64,000 nucleotides of DNA, taken from contig NZ_CAJPUY010000016.1 in the NCBI RefSeq assembly GCF_905397275.1, positions 62,001 to 126,000 on the forward strand, read 5' to 3'. The notes under the pieces are model-generated. The model ran no database searches. It was not told the origin of the DNA and worked only from the letters and a program-made list of their open reading frames with translations. Position numbers and translations under genes: made by a program. The stretch is from Cupriavidus yeoncheonensis. GTDB lineage: Bacteria > Pseudomonadota > Gammaproteobacteria > Burkholderiales > Burkholderiaceae. This document shows, one piece after another, positions 16,573 through 25,302 of this stretch (positions within the stretch are counted from its first letter, which is position 1; each line of letters begins with the position of its first letter).

Positions 16573-17646
16573 CTACAGATCAAGAACCAGGCGGTCCGAC
16601 CGGCACCGCGAGACGCAGGGCATCATCGCGCTGTTCGAAGCCTTCTGTGACTTGCTCAGGACGCTATCCCGATGGTCGGCCTCGCCCGCCAGGATCCGCG
16701 TCTCGCACGCTCCGCACACGCCTTCCTCGCAGCTGTATTCGATCTCGACCTCGGCTTCCAGCAGGAACTTGAGAAGAGGCTTGTCGCGGCGAATCGTCAG
16801 GCTGCGTCCGCTGCGCGCAAGTTCGACCACGCATTGTCCGCCCGCCGCAGGCTGCTCGCCATGTTCCGCGGCCCTGAAGCGCTCCACATGAATGTGGGGA
16901 AGTCCCAAGGCTTCGCAAGCAGCTTCAAAAGCATCGAGCATGGGTGAGGGACCGCAGCAGTAGAAATGGTCCGCCGCTGCGAAGCCCGAAAGAAAGGCCT
17001 TGATATCGGCATTCGAACGGGCCTCGTCGGAGAAGTGGCACTGCACTGTGAGCTGGTCGCCCGCCATTTCCAGCAGCGCGTCCAGGAGTGGCGACTGCGT
17101 ACGTGCGCGCGCGCAATAGAGGATGTGGGCGTTGCGGCCCAGCTGGCGCAGCCTGTGAATCATCGAGAGCAGTGGTGTGATACCGATGCCGCCGGCAATG
17201 AACACGGATCGCTGCGCGGACTCGTCCAGCGCAAAGTTGTTGCGCGGCTTCGAGATCCGGATGGTGTCGCCCGTCTTCAGGTGGCTGTGTATCCAGCTCG
17301 ATCCCCCGCGGCTGGACCGGTCGCGAAGCACACCAATGGAATACTGGCCAGATTCTCCGGACGAGCTGTGAATCGAGTAGCTCCGCACCATGCCATTCGG
17401 CAAATGCAGGTCGATGTGCGATCCGGCGGTGAACGCGGGAAAACCGACATCAGGGCTGGCCGGCCGCAGCGCGATGCTGACCACGCCTTCCGCGATCGGA
17501 CGGACGCTGTGTACCCGTGCCAGCAGCGTGGCGGGCAACGCACTGGCTGGTGGCCGCGGATCTCCTTCCTTCACAGCCCGGGATGCGATGGACGGGTTCG
17601 TCTGCTGCGATGAGGCGGACATTGCGGCGCGGCTGGTGGTGTACAT
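16573..17646 (-). CDS. PDR/VanB-family oxidoreductase (FMN/NAD/[2Fe-2S] reductase)
   Basis: A 357-residue reductase of the phthalate dioxygenase reductase/vanillate demethylase VanB type. The flavin motif RSYSIHSS lies in the first half, the NAD-binding motif FIAGGIGITPLLSM in the middle, and the C-terminal plant-type ferredoxin has CEEGVCGACET and a final PCVSRC (C-x4-C-x2-C-x29-C). It would pass electrons from NADH to a Rieske oxygenase, but no oxygenase gene is in this region. The first ~35 residues are an unconserved Ser-rich tail. It is divergent from a LysR gene, with a LysR-type operator at 17730-17744. Confidence 0.9.
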   Translation of the reverse strand: MYTTSRAAMSASSQQTNPSIASRAVKEGDPRPPASALPATLLARVHSVRPIAEGVVSIALRPASPDVGFPAFTAGSHIDLHLPNGMVRSYSIHSSSGESGQYSIGVLRDRSSRGGSSWIHSHLKTGDTIRISKPRNNFALDESAQRSVFIAGGIGITPLLSMIHRLRQLGRNAHILYCARARTQSPLLDALLEMAGDQLTVQCHFSDEARSNADIKAFLSGFAAADHFYCCGPSPMLDAFEAACEALGLPHIHVERFRAAEHGEQPAAGGQCVVELARSGRSLTIRRDKPLLKFLLEAEVEIEYSCEEGVCGACETRILAGEADHRDSVLSKSQKASNSAMMPCVSRCRSDRLVLDL

Positions 17647-17729
17647 ATTGATTCCTGATGACGGCGGCTGCCACGGTGGGCGACACCGGTATTGTTGTGT
17701 GGCAGGGGCGGAAAGCGCGGCCTGGTTTG

Positions 17730-17744
17730 ATTCCCGGACGGAAT
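17730..17744. promoter_or_regulatory. LysR-type box ATTCC-N5-GGAAT (copy 1)
   Basis: ATTCC-CGGAC-GGAAT, a 15-base dyad containing the T-N11-A signature of LysR sites. It lies 82 bases upstream of the LysR ATG and 84 bases upstream of the reductase ATG, in the divergent promoter. A half site GATTCC occurs near 17649. The same dyad occurs twice before the Fe-S protein gene. Confidence 0.65.
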
Positions 17745-17825
17745 GCCAGGGTGCCTCGACAACGTGCTTCTGCAGCGGGCGGATTTCCGCTACATTCCAT
17801 CGATCAACGGCGGCTGAGGGATGTC

Positions 17826-18716
17826 ATGCGAATCGAGGATCTACGGGTCTTTGCGGTATTGGCCGAAGCACAAAGCTTGCATCGTGCAGCGCAGAAGACG
17901 GGCCTCACCCAGTCTGCCGTGACCAAAATCCTGCAGCGTCTGGAAGCCGAGTTCGAGCTTCCACTGGTGGACCGCGGCGGCCGCGGCATCGAGCTGACGG
18001 CTGCAGGGCGTCTGCTCCTGGAGCGGGCTGCGGACGTGCGGGAATCCGTCGCCCAGACATATGCCGAAATGGCCGCGGCAAAGTCCGCCTCGGCGGGCCG
18101 GATTCGTATCGGTGTCGTGCCGGCGCTGCTGGAGTCGGCGCTCTTGCCAACGGTGGCGCGCTATACCACGCGGGAGGCAGCAATCTCCTTCGCCATGTCG
18201 GTACAGGTGTCCACCTTGCTGTTCGAGGAACTCAAGGATGGGCGGCTGGATCTGGCGCTTTGCTTCAAGCCGGAATCCACGCCCGATGAGCTGAACTCGG
18301 ACGACTTCGGTCCGCAGCGCTATCGGATTGCCGTGCGTCGGGGCCATCCGTTGACGAATGCGAAGGGCGAGCCTGCTCTACTGCAGTCCGCCCGGTGGCT
18401 GCTGCCCGTGGCTGGCCACGGCATGCGCCAGCTCGTGGAAAAGTACTTCGAAAGGCATGGGCTGGGGGCACCGCAGATCGTCGTGGAAACCGATGCCTCG
18501 ACTTCGCTCCTGACGTCGCTGGTGCGGAACAGCGATCTGGTCACGATGCTGACCGACAGGATGCTTGAGACTGCCGCGGGCAGGGACCTCGTGGCGCTCC
18601 CCTACGAAACCGAGTTTGAAAGCCGCGTGCAACTCTTCTACCGGAGGAAGGCGTTCATGTCGCCGGTTGTGCAGAAGTTTCGCACGGCATTGCACGCAGC
18701 GTTGGCTTCGTCCTGA
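17826..18716 (+). CDS. LysR-family transcriptional regulator
   Basis: A 296-residue LysR regulator. The ATG at 17826 gives the standard N-terminus MRIEDLRVFAVLAEAQSLHR; the frame is open upstream but has no conserved residues there. The helix-turn-helix is AAQKTGLTQSAVTKILQRLEAEF and the effector domain includes GRIRIGVVPALLESALLP. It likely binds the ATTCC-N5-GGAAT boxes at 17730, 20169 and 20204, and so may coordinate the reductase, the Fe-S protein and perhaps the amidase. Confidence 0.92.
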   Translation: MRIEDLRVFAVLAEAQSLHRAAQKTGLTQSAVTKILQRLEAEFELPLVDRGGRGIELTAAGRLLLERAADVRESVAQTYAEMAAAKSASAGRIRIGVVPALLESALLPTVARYTTREAAISFAMSVQVSTLLFEELKDGRLDLALCFKPESTPDELNSDDFGPQRYRIAVRRGHPLTNAKGEPALLQSARWLLPVAGHGMRQLVEKYFERHGLGAPQIVVETDASTSLLTSLVRNSDLVTMLTDRMLETAAGRDLVALPYETEFESRVQLFYRRKAFMSPVVQKFRTALHAALASS

Positions 18717-18746
18717 GTCCGGAGGCTCCGCTACCCGACGCAGGCA

Positions 18747-20072
18747 TCATTCGTCCGGCGCAAACTGGCACAGGCCGCCCTTGTATTCCGCCATGGCGAA
18801 GATTTCCGGCAGGGCGGCAGCAAGCTGCTCCTCATCCATGTCGATGCCGTTCTCTTCCAGGAGCGGTGCTGCCTCGCGGGCAATGGTGTGCCAGTCGTTA
18901 CGCCCCTGGAACGGCTCCATGGTGTCCGCAAACGGCTCCTGCCCGAGGGCGCGCACGAGCAACTCCGTGAAGCTCACCACCTTGAACCCGTGGGTGCTGC
19001 CATCCGCGCAGAGATTCCGATGGCAAGCGTGATAGAGCGACACCACAGCGTCCACATCGGGCCGCTTGCAGCGGTCCAGCGTGATCGCCCGGTGATGCTG
19101 CTTCAGGGCAGGGCTGCGATCCGCGCCCGACGAACCGCACATATAGCCTGGCTCCTCCACAACGTCTACCACGGTAAGGCCGGGAACAGCTTGCAGCAGT
19201 TCCAGAACGTCCCGTCCGACCTGCGGGACGCCATGATGGGTATGCAGCAACACGCGCAGGTTGACCGCAGTGTTGAAGCGCATCCGGAGATCATCTTTTC
19301 GCTCGATGAGGTACTTCGTGATGTGATCGATATCGAAGCTGACCTCGCGGTAGTCCCTGACGGTTTCCGTCAGATGGATCTGGCACGACGGGCACCAGTT
19401 CAGGACCCGCTCGGGCTTGAACTCGCCAAACCTGTGGAGCGTCTGCTCGGTGACGCGTCCACCGCGTGACAGATCGCCTTCCCACTTGCTCTTGACGATC
19501 CCGCAGCAGGATGCCGGGCCGCCCATGACTTCGTAGTTGACGTCCAGCGCATCGAGGATGCTCATGGCGTTGAACAGCAGGCTGGGGGTGCGGATGGCAT
19601 TGCAGCCTGTGTAGAACACGACATCCACGTCTCGTGCCTTCCTGGGCCGCAGCAGGCGCGCGACGTCGGCCGGCACCAGTTGCATTGCCGCGAGAATCCG
19701 GATGGCGCGCGACATCTTGTGAAAGAGATGCGGGGTCGGACTGGTGCGCCGTGCGATTTCGGCATTGGCCAGATTCACCATCCGGCGAGGATTGATCGAA
19801 GCCGGGCAGGCGGGGATGCATGCCTCGCAGCCATTGCACTGTTTCGCCCACAGGGACGAGGACTGCCGTATCGGGGCATTCTGGTCCACCATATAGTCGA
19901 GAACGCCGGCAACGACAGACTGCGGATCATCCTGCTTCAGCTCTGCCACGAAGGGCACCACCGGGCACGCCTCTACGCACTTGCCGCAGCGGGTGCATGC
20001 ATCGAACAGGTTCTCCCATGATCGGGCAACGTAAGCGTCGAGTGAAAGGCGGCTGTCTGTCTGGTTTTCCAT
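18747..20072 (-). CDS. Fe-S oxidoreductase, HdrB/GlcF/GlpC-like
   Basis: A 441-residue soluble iron-sulfur protein. Two N-terminal [4Fe-4S] sites are intact (CTRCGKCVEACP and CNGCEACIPACP). The first C-terminal CCG domain is complete (FYTGCNA, ASCCGIV, NWCPSCQ). The second is degenerate: MCGSSG replaces the CCG pair and HACHRNLC supplies the rest. Such subunits carry electrons for heterodisulfide-reductase-like, glycolate or glycerol-3-phosphate dehydrogenases, but no flavoprotein partner is adjacent. The ATG at 20072 has an AAGGA ribosome site; an alternative at 20099 does not. Confidence 0.85.
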   Translation of the reverse strand: MENQTDSRLSLDAYVARSWENLFDACTRCGKCVEACPVVPFVAELKQDDPQSVVAGVLDYMVDQNAPIRQSSSLWAKQCNGCEACIPACPASINPRRMVNLANAEIARRTSPTPHLFHKMSRAIRILAAMQLVPADVARLLRPRKARDVDVVFYTGCNAIRTPSLLFNAMSILDALDVNYEVMGGPASCCGIVKSKWEGDLSRGGRVTEQTLHRFGEFKPERVLNWCPSCQIHLTETVRDYREVSFDIDHITKYLIERKDDLRMRFNTAVNLRVLLHTHHGVPQVGRDVLELLQAVPGLTVVDVVEEPGYMCGSSGADRSPALKQHHRAITLDRCKRPDVDAVVSLYHACHRNLCADGSTHGFKVVSFTELLVRALGQEPFADTMEPFQGRNDWHTIAREAAPLLEENGIDMDEEQLAAALPEIFAMAEYKGGLCQFAPDE

Positions 20073-20487
20073 GGGAATCCTTGCGGCGTCTCGCGCCATG
20101 TAGCGCCCTCACCACGGGCGTCTGCCCTGCATTGTGGTGTCCGCCACAGGAACGGGCGGCATCGGTTGATTCCTGTCCGGAATCGGGCCCTCAAGGGGAG
20201 ACCATTCCAAACAGGAATCGCAATTTTCTGCGGCTTCCGGGGCTCGACCCCAAAAATGGCTCAGCGTCCGATTCGTGCCATGCGCATACCCGAAAGGAAT
20301 CTGACGGAAGAGAGCGAGCGCCGATCGGTTGTGACAGCGATCGAGATGGTCCCATACAAGACGTTTCCCTTCGTTTTTCCCGTTGGCCTGAGTGGTTATT
20401 CCCTGAATAAACCAGCCGTGTTCGACCATGCGGCGCATTGGATGAAACCCGATGAAGACACTGAACCTCGAACATCCGTCACCGGGC
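20073..20487. promoter_or_regulatory. divergent control region with two ATTCC-N5-GGAAT boxes
   Basis: The region between the Fe-S protein and the amidase gene. Two LysR-type boxes sit 35 bases apart: ATTCC-TGTCC-GGAAT at 20169-20183 and ATTCC-AAACA-GGAAT at 20204-20218. The arms also form a longer dyad, GATTCCTGT at 20168-20176 with ACAGGAATC at 20211-20219. They lie 97-146 bases upstream of the Fe-S gene and 270-319 bases upstream of the amidase. An imperfect dyad GGTTATTC/GAATAAACC lies near 20393-20412. No gene is seen in the gap. Confidence 0.65.
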
Positions 20488-21702
20488 ATGAGCGTTGCCA
20501 AGGCGGCACCGATGACGCAGAACACGGATAACGTTGGCGCGTTCCTGCCGGGAAAGCGCGTGGCGTTTCCCGCTACCGGGCAAGGCGTGCTTGAGGGCCT
20601 CAGATGCGGTGTCAAGGACGTGTTCGACATCGCTGGAATCTCGACCGGGTATGGCAACCCGGATTGGGAAAGGACCCACGAGATCCCCCAGACCGATGCC
20701 TGGGCAGTGCAAGCCGTTCGGCGCCATGGCGCTCGCATTGTCGGAAAGACGTTGACAGACGAGCTGGCCTTCAGCCTGGCCGGCAACAACCATCACTACG
20801 GCGCGCCGGTCAACCCGGCCGCGCCTGAGCGGCTGACCGGCGGATCTTCATGCGGGTCCGCGGCGGCCGTCGCGGCGGGGCTGTGCGATATCGGTCTGGG
20901 CACCGACACGGCCGGTTCGGTACGCGCACCCGCGAGCTATTGCGGGATTTTTGGCTTTCGATCCACGCACGGGCTCATTCCCAAGGACGGGGTCTGCCGC
21001 CTGGCTCCTTCGTTCGACGCGATCGGATGGTTTGCGCGCGACGTCGATACGCTTGTTGCAGTCGGCGCCGCACTATTGCCTGACAGCCCTCACGCCGAGG
21101 TGGCAGGCTGGCTATCGTTCGACAGTGCATGGCGCAGTGTGCCGGTCGACACGCAGCGCAATGCGGATTCGATGTTGGAGCGGATCACCTCGTCACTGAA
21201 CACGTTCGAGTCGCTCCATATCGATCTCGCCGAACTGGATACCTGGGTCGAGGCCTTTCGGACGGTGCAGTTCCATGAAGTCTGGCAGGAACTGGGCCCA
21301 TGGCTGGAGCAGGTCCAGCCAGTCCTTGGCCCGGGCGTGCGCGAGCGCGTGCTGGCAGCCAGTCGGGTGACGAAGGGGGAATATCTCGCTGCGACGAGAA
21401 TTCGGGAGCGTGTGAAGCGCAAGTTCTCTTCGCTGCTGGAGGGCGGCCGGATTCTGGTGATGCCAACGGTATCGGCAGCAGCGCCGCTCCGTACAGCGAG
21501 CGTGGAGGCGTTGAACGCGCAGCGTCAGGCCGACCTGCGCTTTCTGTGCCTCGCCTCGCTTGCCGGCCTGCCGCAGGTGTCAATGCCCGCGTTCGCCGTC
21601 GGGGGCGCTCCTTTGGGCCTGTCCATCGTTGGCGCGCCTGGGGCGGACACGATGCTGCTGTCGGTGGCGGCGAGGATTCAGGCTATCGGGCACGTCCAAT
21701 AG
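20488..21702 (+). CDS. amidase-signature family hydrolase
   Basis: An amidase of about 404 residues from the ATG at 20488 (an ATG at 20452 would add 12 residues). The Ser-cisSer-Lys catalytic machinery is visible: Lys in CGVKDVFDIAG, the cis-Ser region GGSSCGSAAAVAAG and the nucleophile Ser in GTDTAGSVRAPA. It hydrolyses a C-N amide bond; glutamyl-tRNA amidotransferase subunit A and allophanate or indoleacetamide hydrolases share this family. The protein is shorter than GatA (~480) and no gatBC is nearby, so it is a catabolic or side-activity amidase. It may belong to the upstream LysR-box regulon. Confidence 0.9.
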   Translation: MSVAKAAPMTQNTDNVGAFLPGKRVAFPATGQGVLEGLRCGVKDVFDIAGISTGYGNPDWERTHEIPQTDAWAVQAVRRHGARIVGKTLTDELAFSLAGNNHHYGAPVNPAAPERLTGGSSCGSAAAVAAGLCDIGLGTDTAGSVRAPASYCGIFGFRSTHGLIPKDGVCRLAPSFDAIGWFARDVDTLVAVGAALLPDSPHAEVAGWLSFDSAWRSVPVDTQRNADSMLERITSSLNTFESLHIDLAELDTWVEAFRTVQFHEVWQELGPWLEQVQPVLGPGVRERVLAASRVTKGEYLAATRIRERVKRKFSSLLEGGRILVMPTVSAAAPLRTASVEALNAQRQADLRFLCLASLAGLPQVSMPAFAVGGAPLGLSIVGAPGADTMLLSVAARIQAIGHVQ

Positions 21703-21980
21703 GCGCGCCTGCGCTCAGGTGAACGCTTGCTGGATGTGCTGATGCGAACCAGGGGCATGTTGAATCTGCTTGAAGGCATCGTGGGATGAGTTGCTGCGGC
21801 CAGCGCTCATCGCGCAGGCGGTTTTCCCGCAGATGTGCTCAGGAGGCGTTCTTGCACCGCGTCATCACATAACTCAAACGGCTTATTTCCTTCCCGTCGC
21901 GAACTCGATACCGTCACGAGGTGCTTTTCCCTGGGATGGCCAGATACACTCCCATCGTTGTTCTAAAGGAGGCGTTCACT

Positions 21981-22292
21981 GTGACGGAAGCGTCCTCCGG
22001 CGATTCGGAGCCTGCCAAGTCCTGGCCAGAGACCGAACGAGACCTGTGCCTGAGGGTGGGCTACTACGATTTCCGGGCGTATACCCAGCTCACCTCGACC
22101 GGCCTGAGCCAGGGTTTTGTACTTGTCCGACATCACACGCTATGCGGCATTGTTCAGACGACTTTTCGCGCCGGCAAGGCGCAAGCGAAGTGCTCGGTCG
22201 CGCTTGAGATCGCATTGGAAAAATTGGGGCATCTGGCGTCTATCGCGCGTGAAGGCCAGTTGCCCCTGGGCTCGGACGAGCACTCCATATGA
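21981..22292 (+). CDS. hypothetical protein, GTG start
   Basis: A 103-residue protein I do not recognise. The start is chosen from an excellent ribosome-binding site, AAAGGAGG at 21965-21972, eight bases before GTG at 21981. The frame is open further upstream but has no such site. The sequence is balanced and globular-looking (DLCLRVGYYDFRAYTQLTSTG, then VLVRHHTLCGIVQTTF) without a signal peptide or membrane segment. Its stop overlaps an ATG (ATGA) of a further small frame. Confidence 0.6.
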   Translation: MTEASSGDSEPAKSWPETERDLCLRVGYYDFRAYTQLTSTGLSQGFVLVRHHTLCGIVQTTFRAGKAQAKCSVALEIALEKLGHLASIAREGQLPLGSDEHSI

Positions 22293-22474
22293 CGCGTGCC
22301 GACTTCGACGAGGCCTTGCGCGCGACGAAATTATCGCGGCACGTGCTGAACAACGCCGGGGTCGAGCGCCTGCCGAGATCAGGAACCGGAAGATTGCGCA
22401 CTGGAGAGACGACATGGAACTCTCTTGCGGCGCTGGACCGCGCCGACCGCGAGGAAACAGGACCCGCTCGCTAG
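22289..22474 (+). CDS. possible small protein coupled to the preceding gene
   Basis: A 61-codon frame whose ATG overlaps the stop of the preceding gene (ATGA). It is Arg- and Thr-rich (MTRADFDEALRATKLSRHVLN) and unrecognised. It ends 4 bases into the 3' end of the opposing HAD gene. Only the coupling geometry supports it; it could equally be the eroded start of a lost gene. Confidence 0.25.
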   Translation: MTRADFDEALRATKLSRHVLNNAGVERLPRSGTGRLRTGETTWNSLAALDRADREETGPAR

Positions 22475-23181
22475 CAGCCCAGCGAAGTTGCCAGTTCGTC
22501 CAGGCCATCCACCATCAGATCGAAGCGTCCGGCCTCTGGTATTGCCTCTACGACGCGACCAGCGCCATATTCCAGTGGCCGGGAAACAAAACAAGTCCGA
22601 AGCCCGCACTTCGCCGCCGCATCAAGATCGGATGGATGCGAGGCCACCAGCATCACTTCATGTGGCTGGCAGCCAAGCAAGGCCGTTGCACCGAGATAGG
22701 TCTCGGCATCCGGCTTGTAATGACGAAACACGTCCGCGCCAAATATGGCATCCCAGGGAAGCCCTGCCGCTTTCGCCATCCGCACCAGCAGCGCGACGTG
22801 CCCATTGGATAGCGGCGCAATGACATAGCGCGTACGAAGTCTGTGCAAGCCCGCTACCGAATCAGGCCAGGGTGGCAGTTCATGCCACATGCGGACCATT
22901 TCGTCTGCAGCAGCGTCGTCCAGTTCCTTGATGCCCAACGCAGTTGCCAGCGATAGCAGCGACTCCCGCTGCAGTACATCCAGCACGGCCCATTCCCGCT
23001 CGCCCGTTCGCACACGCTGCATCGACGGTGGATACGCCATGCGCCAGCCGTCGACAAGCATGGGCCAGTCTGTGTCGATCCCGCGCGATTTCCCCCATTC
23101 CTCGAGGCGGGAGATCAAACCTCCTCGCCAATCCACCACGGTTCCAAAGGTATCGAACAGCAGCGCACGGACAACGATCAT
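22471..23181 (-). CDS. HAD-superfamily hydrolase, haloacid dehalogenase type II-like
   Basis: A 236-residue HAD hydrolase. Motif I is LLFDTFGTVVDW with nucleophile Asp10, motif II is APLSNGH, motif III Lys is in HYKPDAETY and motif IV is ASHPSDLDAA. The DTFGTVVDWR form of motif I is that of L-2-haloacid dehalogenases. The usual catalytic Arg after motif I cannot be confirmed by eye. The ATG at 23181 is preceded by AGGAG. It follows the class II aldolase gene in the same direction with a 77-base gap, so it may act on a related small acid or phosphate ester. Confidence 0.85.
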   Translation of the reverse strand: MIVVRALLFDTFGTVVDWRGGLISRLEEWGKSRGIDTDWPMLVDGWRMAYPPSMQRVRTGEREWAVLDVLQRESLLSLATALGIKELDDAAADEMVRMWHELPPWPDSVAGLHRLRTRYVIAPLSNGHVALLVRMAKAAGLPWDAIFGADVFRHYKPDAETYLGATALLGCQPHEVMLVASHPSDLDAAAKCGLRTCFVSRPLEYGAGRVVEAIPEAGRFDLMVDGLDELATSLGC

Positions 23182-23258
23182 GATCAACGCTCCTATCTTG
23201 CATGCTTGAAAATCGAGGAGACCAAAAAAGCATCGCCTCGGCCGAGAGTGTCATGGGT

Positions 23259-24104
23259 TTAGTCGAGCAGGTCCGGCTGTTCCTTGACGATGCGGGCGTA
23301 GAGGAGCTGGAACTGGAACCAGCCGGCCTGTGCCGTGCCAATGATCGAATGGGCCTGGCGCGCGGCGGCATCGGAGATGCGCTTCAGCGGGGCTCCCGTG
23401 CGTGCCGCCGCGGCTTCCGCCAGCAACTGGACCTGGCAGGAGCGCTCCATGGTGATGTACCACCATGCGGCCTCATCCACGGTCTTGCCGACCGTCAGCA
23501 AGCCATGGTTTTGCAGGATAGCTGCCTTGTGCGAACCCAGCGCATTGGCGATGCGCTGGCCTTCGTCCAGTTCCACCGCCACGCCGCCAAACTCGTCATA
23601 GACAGCGTGGTCCTTGTAGAAGGCGCAGACGTCCTGGGTGATGGGGTCCAGCGGGCGGCCCAGCGCAGACCACGTGCGGCCATAGGTGCTGTGTGAGTGC
23701 GCGGCCGCCACCGCGTCGGATCGGGTCTGGTGTACCCGGGAATGGATCGCAAAGGCTGCGGCGTTGACCGGGTAGTCGCCCTCCACCACATTGCCGTGGT
23801 GGTCGCAGCGGATCAGGTTGGAGACACTCACCTGGCTGAAGTGAACGCCGAACGGATTGACCCAGAAGGTGTCGGTGAACTCCGGGTCACGCGCTGTGAT
23901 GTGGCCTGCGGCGCCTTCGTCGAAACCAAACTTCGAGAACAACCTGAACGCGCCTGCCAGGCGTTGTTTGCGGTGCCGGCGCTCCTGGGCCGGGGTATCG
24001 AACTCGGGCGGGCGCGGGAGGCCGCGGTATCGCGAGACAGGTTCTTCGGAAAGATCAGCGCCGGATTTTTCATGGGGCGCGGCTTGCGGTTGCTGGGCAT
24101 TCAT
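23259..24104 (-). CDS. class II aldolase/adducin family protein
   Basis: A 281-residue class II aldolase-like protein. The zinc ligands appear as the HSH pair in AAAHSHSTYGRT and the His in ILQNHGLLTVG; GHITARDPE near residue 65 is the family's N-terminal signature. Family members cleave sugar phosphates or act on other hydroxy acids. The long N-terminal tail (about 45 residues) is common in the Burkholderiales subgroup. The ATG at 24104 is chosen because AGGAG lies seven bases upstream. It is divergent from a Crp/Fnr regulator gene. Confidence 0.9.
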   Translation of the reverse strand: MNAQQPQAAPHEKSGADLSEEPVSRYRGLPRPPEFDTPAQERRHRKQRLAGAFRLFSKFGFDEGAAGHITARDPEFTDTFWVNPFGVHFSQVSVSNLIRCDHHGNVVEGDYPVNAAAFAIHSRVHQTRSDAVAAAHSHSTYGRTWSALGRPLDPITQDVCAFYKDHAVYDEFGGVAVELDEGQRIANALGSHKAAILQNHGLLTVGKTVDEAAWWYITMERSCQVQLLAEAAAARTGAPLKRISDAAARQAHSIIGTAQAGWFQFQLLYARIVKEQPDLLD

Positions 24105-24182
24105 GGTGCATCTCCTGTCTGGATATACGAGTGAATTTGCGAAGCTATGCCATCCGTCGTCGGGCAATGCCGAACCGGAAAG

Positions 24183-24197
24183 CGGCTTGCGAAGCCG
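24183..24197. promoter_or_regulatory. short dyad in the aldolase-crp divergent gap
   Basis: CGGCTT-GCG-AAGCCG is a perfect 15-base dyad, flanked by AACCGG (24173) and GGTT (24197-24200) that can extend it alternatively. It lies about 80 bases upstream of the aldolase start and 134 bases upstream of the Crp/Fnr start. It does not look like a canonical CRP or FNR site. Confidence 0.3.
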
Positions 24198-24330
24198 GTT
24201 GACGGTTCGCTTCCTTGCACGGGCCGTATGACAATGCAGCTTGACGACATGCTACGATTGGCGCGTATTGCCAGTCTGTAAGGTTTCTTGCATTTGCAGA
24301 TTTTCCAAGCAGTTCCGACAAGGCCTTGCC

Positions 24331-25017
24331 ATGTCATTCAGCGCTCCCCTCGTTGAGAAGATGTCCGGCGACCTCTGGTTTGCCTCGCTGCCCGCTGTCG
24401 AGCAACAAGGCCTGGTGACCAGGAGCACTCGAATTCGCATCGACAGCGGTGAGCTGTTGTTCCGACGCGGCGATCCGCCGAATGGCTTCTACGGACTGGT
24501 CGAAGGGCGCTTGAAAGTGTCGAACGTCCGCAGCGACGGCAAGGAAGGCATCCTGGCCATCCTGGAACCGGGAAACTGGTTCGGAGAGATGTCCATGATC
24601 ACGGGGTGGCCGTATGCCTACGACGTGACCGCTCTAGAGACGTCGCAGGTTCTGAAGTTTTCGGTCGATGCCTTCAACGCACATATGCAGACCGCCGTGT
24701 TTGCGAAGGCGATGGCCGAACTGGTCAGCCAGCATACGGGTCTTCTCTATGAACTGCTCGACGATGCGACGCTGCATTCCACGCGCACGAGGATTGCACG
24801 TCGTCTGATCCGCCTTGCGCGCGGGGACGCCACCAGGGCGGCCGAGAGTCGATCGGATATCCCTGTTTCGCAGGATACCCTCGCGATGATGCTTGGCATT
24901 TCACGTCAGACACTCGCCGTTGAACTCAAGGCAATGGCCTCGCAGGGTGCCGTTGCCTTGCACTACGGCCGCATCAGGATCCTTTCCATGGATGTCCTCA
25001 AGTCGTTCGACGACTAG
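24331..25017 (+). CDS. Crp/Fnr-family transcriptional regulator
   Basis: A 228-residue regulator. The cyclic-nucleotide-binding-like domain runs over residues ~20-130 (GELLFRRGDPPNGFYGLVEGRLKVS, GNWFGEMSMITG). The C-terminal winged helix has PVSQDTLAMMLGISRQTLAVELKAM. There is no N-terminal cysteine cluster, so it is not an FNR oxygen sensor. The ATG at 24331 fits family length; an ATG at 24241 would add 30 residues. It is divergent from the aldolase gene, its likely target. Confidence 0.9.
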   Translation: MSFSAPLVEKMSGDLWFASLPAVEQQGLVTRSTRIRIDSGELLFRRGDPPNGFYGLVEGRLKVSNVRSDGKEGILAILEPGNWFGEMSMITGWPYAYDVTALETSQVLKFSVDAFNAHMQTAVFAKAMAELVSQHTGLLYELLDDATLHSTRTRIARRLIRLARGDATRAAESRSDIPVSQDTLAMMLGISRQTLAVELKAMASQGAVALHYGRIRILSMDVLKSFDD

Positions 25018-25302
25018 GTGTGAAGCGAACCGGTTGTTCGGGGATTCGTGGAGATGCCTGCCCGGTAGCGCCTTGCGGAACGGCCGCACCGCCATCGGGG
25101 TGCTGCTGCCGTCCGCACAGGTGGTCTTGATGCGGCCGTTGAAAGCCTGTGCCCGGTTCGAGGCGAATCTGACCCGTGGCGGGAATATTCAGTTCCGCGT
25201 CATGGATGGAACGCAGTGTTCCTTGTTTGTGCATTGCAATACGTCATGGCGTCCCTTACCTTCTATCCACTGTCATCCAGAAGCCGATCAAGGGGTAATG
25301 CC

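Noticed and set aside
24241-24330. N-terminal extension of the Crp/Fnr protein with three cysteines, as an FNR-type cluster
   Set aside because: Spacing does not match FNR, and the family N-terminus starts at 24331.
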